Assembly: GCA_937923565.1 (NCBI GenBank)
Contig: CALDTX010000058.1
Location: forward strand, 1 to 34,300
Direction: 5' to 3'
Origin: an uncultured Granulosicoccaceae bacterium
Lineage (GTDB): Bacteria > Pseudomonadota > Gammaproteobacteria > Granulosicoccales > Granulosicoccaceae
Length of the DNA stretch: 34,300 nt
Shown piece after piece: positions 28,927 through 34,300 of the stretch; within the stretch, counting starts at the first letter, position 1, and the number at the start of each line of letters is the position of its first letter. Position numbers and translations under genes: made by a program. A model generated the notes under the pieces. The model was not told the origin of the DNA, ran no database searches, and saw nothing but the letters and a program-made list of their open reading frames with translations.

Positions 28927-31725
28927 CTAAGGCGTGCTGGATAGCGCGCGCTGCATGGCTCGATAGGCCGGTTTCGCTTGATATTGCTCGTCCAGAAGTA
29001 AAGGGGAGTACTCATCCAGCCACGAATAACGGTCAGTGATGCCCCAAACCTGTATCGCCTTACAGGCTGCTTGTTCCAGGCAGATGGTTGTGATGGTTTC
29101 GTAAACTGTGGCTTGGTCGTCAAGCGTGGTGCCTTCTCGCATAGAGACATCCATTTCGGTGATATAGATGTCTAGCCCCAGATTAGCGAAACGCTCGAAA
29201 GTGTCTCTAATTTTGTTGAAGGCTGTGAAGTCAGAACCCACGTGCATCTGGAAGCCGATTCCGTCTATTGGTGCATCATTGGCGATCAGCTTTTCCATTA
29301 GCGCAAACGTGGCGTCGGTTTTACCTTCGCCATAAGCGATATCGTAATCGTTGTAGATGAGTGTCGCATTGGGTGCACCAGCGCGGGCTCGTCTAAACGC
29401 TTTTTCGATGTGGTCTTCACCCATGGCTTGGTACCACACAGAATTGCGATAACTGCCATCGTCTTCGAACGCTTCGTTGACAACATCCCAAATTTCCACA
29501 CCGTCGTAACGTTCGGTAAGCACGTCTATATAGGTGTTCATGATGTCTTCACGCTCGTCTACTGGGGATTGTTGAACCCACTGCGGCAGCGAGGTGTACC
29601 AAACCAATGTGTGGCCATGGACTTTAATAGCGTTTTTTGCAGCGAACAGCATAAGTTCGTCGGCTGCATCAAATCGGTAGACACCGGGTTCGGGGTTCAT
29701 GTAGCCCCATTTCATTGAGTTTTCGGTGCTCACCAAGTTGAACTCTTCGGCCGCAACATCAGAGTACAGGTCGGCGTCTGGCCGATTGTAGTACTTGAGT
29801 AGAGAGGCATAGCCAATATCAATTTGATGATCAGCTGCTAAGTCTTTTAAGCGCTCACCACTTCTAACAAACAAGCTGGGGTCTGCCACGTTTAAACGCA
29901 CAACGCTTTCGGCCGTAAGCGAGCTGTCTACTGAATCGACGGCTTTAAAAGCGAGCTCATTAATGCCAGCGTCGTCTTCGCTGACGGTCCAACGGAGCAC
30001 TTTGACGTTCGGGTATTCTTCATGTTGTGTAAAGCTCGCCATTTCGGGCAAATTCGTTAACGTGAGTTCGGGCACCGTACCATTGAGATCGGTGGCTTTA
30101 ACTTCCATGATCACATTATCGTTATAGCGCACAGTGTGTTCCCTAATTAGATCTATACCAGGGGGTACGTTGCGAATAGTGGAAGGGTCATCTGGCATTT
30201 CAATAGTGAGTTGAAAATTACGGTTTGTTTGCAGGCTTGAATCAGTTGAATCAAAAGCGGTAACGGCAATGTTGTAAACGCCAACGTGCGGCTGTAATGG
30301 CGACCAACGTAAGGTTCGGGTGCCATCGAGGTTATCTTCGGAATACATACCTTCCGGCAGTGTGCCAATGAAAAGTCCCGGAGTATCGCCATCGATGTCG
30401 ATTGGTTTTATATCAATTTCTACTTCACCACCAGCGTAAGCTAATACGTCGGTTAAACCCTCGAAGCTTGGTGGCTGGTTGTCGCCTGCGGGTAATAGAA
30501 GTCTTTCAGAGGATGCTGAAAAGTTACGTGCAACATCGAAAGCCACGACGTTGTACGCATAAAGCTCAGACGCATCGACAAAGGTTTCGAACGAGGTGGA
30601 CTGAACCGTTGTTAAATAATTTTTGTTCTCATAAATATTGTATCCGGCAACCGTTGCGTTGTCGGTGGAGGCATCCCAGTTCAAAGTAACTGTTGCGTTG
30701 TTGCCAGCCACTTCCCAGGTACCGTGTAAATTTGCAGGCGCTGATGGTGCTTGTGTGTCGTCTTCAACAACAGCGCCTTTGGGCAGTAGTAGCGATCTAC
30801 TGCGTTGTGAGAAGTTGGCATCGTAGTCGAAAGCAACCACATAATAAGAGTAGGGCTTACCTGCGGCAACCGTTGTACTGTATTCGGTGTCGAAAACGGT
30901 TGTTTTGTAGGCATTGTTTTCGTAAATGTTGTAACCGGCTACCGATTGATCATCGGTTGAGGCCTCCCATTGGATCTCCACCGTTGCTATGTCATTAATA
31001 GCAATCAGATTGCCATCAAGTTTGTCTGGTGAGCTGGGTGGAATGGTTGTGTCAACCGGGCCTGTATCGGGTAGTCTGATTTGATCGGAAGCGGCGGAAA
31101 AATTGACCCGCACATCGAAAGCAACGACGCGGTAGCTGTACGTTTTTCCAGCTTCCACTTCACCGGTGTAGTCGGTAGAAAACACGGTGGTGAGGTATTG
31201 GTTGTTTTGATAGATGTTGTAACCCGATACAGCTTCATCATCGATTGATGCGGTCCATTGTAGCGTTACTGTTGTGTTGTCGATGCTTCCGCTTAAACCG
31301 GTTGGCACGCTTGGCGGTATGGTTAAGTCATCGGGAATTGCACTTTCAGGTAGTGTTATTTGTTCTGAGCGGGGTGAGTAAGCCGTGTCGTTTTGATCGC
31401 TGGAAACAAAAGCAACGACGTAAAAATTGTAAACGCCGCCATCTTCAACAACGCCTTCATACTCGTTACGGAGCACCGTGGTGAGATAAGCGTTGTTACT
31501 GTATAGGTTATACCCGGTGGCGTTCTCGATAGCGTCCCATTCCAAGACTACATTAGTACCTTCTATCGTACCCATTAAATTCGCTGGAGCTGGCGGGGAT
31601 ATAAGTTCAGAGACTTCGCTGCTTTGGGCAAATACCATTGACGGTATGAGTAATAAGAGCGAACTCAGCAAAGCATACAACTTTGGTAGCCTGAATTGAG
31701 TTTGAGTCCAGAGGCCGAAGAGCAT
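28927..31725 (-). CDS. Secreted multidomain endo-1,4-beta-xylanase: 4 FN3-like repeats, 2 Ig/cadherin-like domains, C-terminal GH10
   Basis: GH10 motifs WDVVNEAF (acid/base Glu), ITEMDVS (nucleophile Glu), VHGHTLVWYTSLPQW, AIQVWGITDRYSWL. Start placed at MLFGLWTQ (31725), which gives a signal peptide; the ORF track start at 31938 does not. Confidence 0.92.
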   Translation of the reverse strand: MLFGLWTQTQFRLPKLYALLSSLLLLIPSMVFAQSSEVSELISPPAPANLMGTIEGTNVVLEWDAIENATGYNLYSNNAYLTTVLRNEYEGVVEDGGVYNFYVVAFVSSDQNDTAYSPRSEQITLPESAIPDDLTIPPSVPTGLSGSIDNTTVTLQWTASIDDEAVSGYNIYQNNQYLTTVFSTDYTGEVEAGKTYSYRVVAFDVRVNFSAASDQIRLPDTGPVDTTIPPSSPDKLDGNLIAINDIATVEIQWEASTDDQSVAGYNIYENNAYKTTVFDTEYSTTVAAGKPYSYYVVAFDYDANFSQRSRSLLLPKGAVVEDDTQAPSAPANLHGTWEVAGNNATVTLNWDASTDNATVAGYNIYENKNYLTTVQSTSFETFVDASELYAYNVVAFDVARNFSASSERLLLPAGDNQPPSFEGLTDVLAYAGGEVEIDIKPIDIDGDTPGLFIGTLPEGMYSEDNLDGTRTLRWSPLQPHVGVYNIAVTAFDSTDSSLQTNRNFQLTIEMPDDPSTIRNVPPGIDLIREHTVRYNDNVIMEVKATDLNGTVPELTLTNLPEMASFTQHEEYPNVKVLRWTVSEDDAGINELAFKAVDSVDSSLTAESVVRLNVADPSLFVRSGERLKDLAADHQIDIGYASLLKYYNRPDADLYSDVAAEEFNLVSTENSMKWGYMNPEPGVYRFDAADELMLFAAKNAIKVHGHTLVWYTSLPQWVQQSPVDEREDIMNTYIDVLTERYDGVEIWDVVNEAFEDDGSYRNSVWYQAMGEDHIEKAFRRARAGAPNATLIYNDYDIAYGEGKTDATFALMEKLIANDAPIDGIGFQMHVGSDFTAFNKIRDTFERFANLGLDIYITEMDVSMREGTTLDDQATVYETITTICLEQAACKAIQVWGITDRYSWLDEYSPLLLDEQYQAKPAYRAMQRALSSTP

Positions 31726-31934
31726 GATGTGTTCCGTTAGTCTTAACAAGTGCAAAAGTGCATCCATTAATATAACGCTATTTACTGTTGATAGTCTTAC
31801 ACAGAGATTACAGTGGTAAAAATCCCGCGTTATATGCACAGAGATTGTACAAAGGTTTAGCCTAAAGTTTAACTTGGTTTTGTAAAGCGCACTGAGTGCC
31901 AAAATACTGCCGCAAGTATTGCTGTTTTGTGCGT

Positions 31935-33278
31935 TCATGGTATTTCAATAACTCGAAGCACAATGCCGTATTGTTTCAGTAAATCTATTCTGGCTCGTTC
32001 AATTTGCGCAATTTGATTGATATTGGCTACGCCGTGTTGAACAACCAATTCTAAAACCAGCTGATTGAAATCGTCGCTTTGTAGAGTTGTTGTTTTTCCG
32101 TTTTCTGTGGCGCTTACGAAACCGTTTTCTTTTAATGGTTGTATGAGTTTGCGGTCAATAGCGTTAGCATCTTGTATTAGTTTGTCGTAGAGGCCGTTAG
32201 GTGCGCCTTCTTGCCGGTAAGTTGCAGAGAGTAAATCCCGGCTGATCATAATTCGAGCTTCGCCCTGTGCTAAAAAGTCGATAACTGGAAAGTTGCGAAC
32301 GGTTTTTAAATCTTTCAGGTAGGGCTGAAAACTGGAAAAACCGCTTTCGATTTTGAAGCCCCGTTCCATCCCTGCGTATTGGTCAAAGAAACTGCCGCAA
32401 TTGGAAGGGCGAAGATCTATTTGTGCCGAGTTTGGGATTGATATTGAGTCGTTAAATGTAAAACCTTCACCGAGGTCTGCCTCTGAGTTGCAAAGCTCAT
32501 CTTGCTCATCTTGAACTGATGCCTCGCATTCCGGGGTATTGTTGATTTTTGCTTTACGTGCTTTTGTTAAGTCTTGCGGTAAGAATTTTCTGTTGTTTTT
32601 TTCATTCTTTCGTTTGCTTATCTTCGTTAGCTTTCCATTGCCATCTTTTGTGTAGGTAACACTATCGCCTGCTAGGTTGATCACTTGTAGCGACCGACTT
32701 TGGTTGTATACAAATATTAAAGCCGCTTCGGGCGTTGCGAAAGCTGATGAAAGCAAACCGTTTGTGTAGTAAAGATGTACTGGTTTCTGATCGGCAAGCT
32801 CTATTTTGACAGGGAGTGAACCATGGAATGTTACGCTGCGCCCGCTTTCTTCTACGAACTGCACCGAAGTACCTTTTTTGTCAATGTATAAATGTGACCT
32901 TCTTTGTTGATTGATAATGCTTCCGTGCTCTATCTTAAAGCGATGTGCTGAGCCCTCAGGAGTTAAAACAAGATAATGCGAAGGCGTTTTCGCCAGATAA
33001 TAATCAAAATTAGTGCGCCAACCTTTACCAAGTGAACCCGGAGCGAACTCAAATGACGGGCTACGATATCGGTTAAGTGACAATTGTCTATTGCGGGTTT
33101 CTAGATCAGTTATAACTGGTTTTGCGGTATTGGACATAAATTGAGACGACGCCGGTAAACTAGAGTTTTCTGCTGACTGAAGCTCAACTGAATAGCTGCC
33201 GGGAACAACTGTGGAAAGCAACAGTAAAGTAAACAATTGATTTTTACAGTTTTTGCCAACCGAACGTCGTTTAATCAA
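31935..33278 (-). CDS. Orphan Rhs-like (DUF6531-like N-terminal region) secreted protein of unknown function
   Basis: NRYRSPSFEFAPGSLGKGWRTNFDYYL..., LTPEGSAHRFKI, and YD-like strands (DSVTYTKDGNGKLTKI) resemble the Rhs entry region; the C-terminal half matches nothing I recognise. Possible signal-peptide-like N-terminus. Confidence 0.6.
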   Translation of the reverse strand: MIKRRSVGKNCKNQLFTLLLLSTVVPGSYSVELQSAENSSLPASSQFMSNTAKPVITDLETRNRQLSLNRYRSPSFEFAPGSLGKGWRTNFDYYLAKTPSHYLVLTPEGSAHRFKIEHGSIINQQRRSHLYIDKKGTSVQFVEESGRSVTFHGSLPVKIELADQKPVHLYYTNGLLSSAFATPEAALIFVYNQSRSLQVINLAGDSVTYTKDGNGKLTKISKRKNEKNNRKFLPQDLTKARKAKINNTPECEASVQDEQDELCNSEADLGEGFTFNDSISIPNSAQIDLRPSNCGSFFDQYAGMERGFKIESGFSSFQPYLKDLKTVRNFPVIDFLAQGEARIMISRDLLSATYRQEGAPNGLYDKLIQDANAIDRKLIQPLKENGFVSATENGKTTTLQSDDFNQLVLELVVQHGVANINQIAQIERARIDLLKQYGIVLRVIEIP

Positions 33279-33443
33279 CTTAATATCCTTATTAGTTGAG
33301 AGTACACAGGTGTGAATGCGTGCCTACCAGTATGCTTGAACTAAGAGCAAGTCATCAAGCAACAAAGTCATACCATAAATTAATATTACTAACTGCGGGC
33401 AAACGCTTGACCTCGGTGATCGATAAGCGTAACTTTCACAGCC

Positions 33444-34265
33444 ATGGACGAATCAGACAACACGGAATGTTGTTTTTCTCTCGAAAAATACGGCTTCCTT
33501 AAACCCAGCCTTCACGCAATTCGTAGCGTGCTATCGATTTCGCTTAGCGGATTATTGTATTTATCACTATTGCGGCGAAATGCCACAGTGCCTAGCTTAA
33601 TCATTACGTCATTAGTATTAACAACATTAGTTCGATCGGCACTAGCACAGCGTAACGTCGACAATGCCATGCCATCAGTCATAGCAACAGTCTATTTGTA
33701 CCATGACAGCAATCCGAAAAATGCAAAAGAGCTGACAGCGCGATTATCACCAGACGGTATTCGCATTGATGACAACAAGGCGGCCATCAGTTTTATTCAG
33801 AGCTTGCAATACAATAAAATTTGGCTTGTCAATAACCGAAAATCCATATACCAGGAGTTTGCACTAAAAGAAGTCATTGATGAAGGCCTTGCTATAAACA
33901 GTGGTGGCGATAAAAATGCGCTGAATGCAGCTAGTAATACGGGGCTATTCTCCACACAACCGTGCGAAGGTTTGGATAAGGAATTTGCTGCTTATGAACT
34001 ATGGCGGGGGTTGTGGGTCAGTCGTTGGAATTGTAGAAAACACAAACTGCACAACCGATCTCAATTATATAGTTTGGAATATCAGTTAGTTATTCAAGAA
34101 AAAATGTATAACGAGTGGGTGAGCGAATTAAGAAACATCAGACGAGTTGAAGCGGGTACGTTTAATTTGTTGCCGGCCAAAGAGTATACAAAGGTTGGAT
34201 TAGAGCAATGGTTTGGTGTCCAGCCAGGTTTAAGTGAGTATCGTGGTAATGGTGGCCAACGGTAA
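33444..34265 (+). CDS. Hypothetical membrane-anchored protein, LolA/DUF4412-like
   Basis: Hydrophobic N-terminal segment, then TARLSPDGIRIDDNKAAISFIQSLQYNKIWLVNNRKSIYQE, which reads like the DUF4412/LolA-fold strand pattern. No firm family. Confidence 0.5.
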   Translation: MDESDNTECCFSLEKYGFLKPSLHAIRSVLSISLSGLLYLSLLRRNATVPSLIITSLVLTTLVRSALAQRNVDNAMPSVIATVYLYHDSNPKNAKELTARLSPDGIRIDDNKAAISFIQSLQYNKIWLVNNRKSIYQEFALKEVIDEGLAINSGGDKNALNAASNTGLFSTQPCEGLDKEFAAYELWRGLWVSRWNCRKHKLHNRSQLYSLEYQLVIQEKMYNEWVSELRNIRRVEAGTFNLLPAKEYTKVGLEQWFGVQPGLSEYRGNGGQR

Positions 34266-34300
34266 TTTCATTTTACTAATTTGATTGACATAGAGGAGGT

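Noticed and set aside
30402-31699. Both-strand ORFs within the xylanase FN3 region, some of 80-100 aa
   Set aside because: Shadow ORFs of the repeat-encoding gene; basic, low-complexity translations.
31726-31938. N-terminal extension of the xylanase overlapping the Rhs-like gene by 4 nt
   Set aside because: The extension precedes what looks like a proper signal peptide at 31725, so the overlap is probably an artefact of the longest-ORF start.

Overview
The window looks like ordinary gammaproteobacterial-type chromosome (cmoA/cmoB, tamA/tamB, djlA, rnd, truD, rluB). I see no rRNA, CRISPR array, integrase or transposase. From left to right the main content is: a 5'-truncated-window ugd (-); an RNA-modification block with stand-alone mnmD-type methyltransferase, a Cys-rich unknown protein, cmoB and cmoA (-); an AlkA-like glycosylase and azlCD (+); DAHP synthase (-); a two-gene Tm-1-like unit (UPF0261 plus PEP-hydrolase-like TIM barrel, +); rnd (-); tamB and tamA (-); a TlpA-like thioredoxin and a SGNH lipoprotein (+); glpE-like rhodanese (-); truD and djlA (+); an S8 protease and moaB (-); rluB and a DUF1820 protein (+); tRNA-Ser(GGA) immediately followed by AtuA/DUF1446 plus DUF4387 (+); rhlE (-); a large FN3x4/Ig-like/GH10 xylanase and an orphan Rhs-like secreted protein (-); and a LolA/DUF4412-like unknown protein (+). 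No clearly new defence or mobile system is evident. The best leads are the split Tm-1 pair, the Cys-rich partner of mnmD, the orphan Rhs-like protein and its divergent neighbour, an intergenic 11-mer (TACATACCTGA) present three times, and an 11/12-bp tandem repeat next to moaB. All family assignments come from reading motifs by eye; no database search was run.
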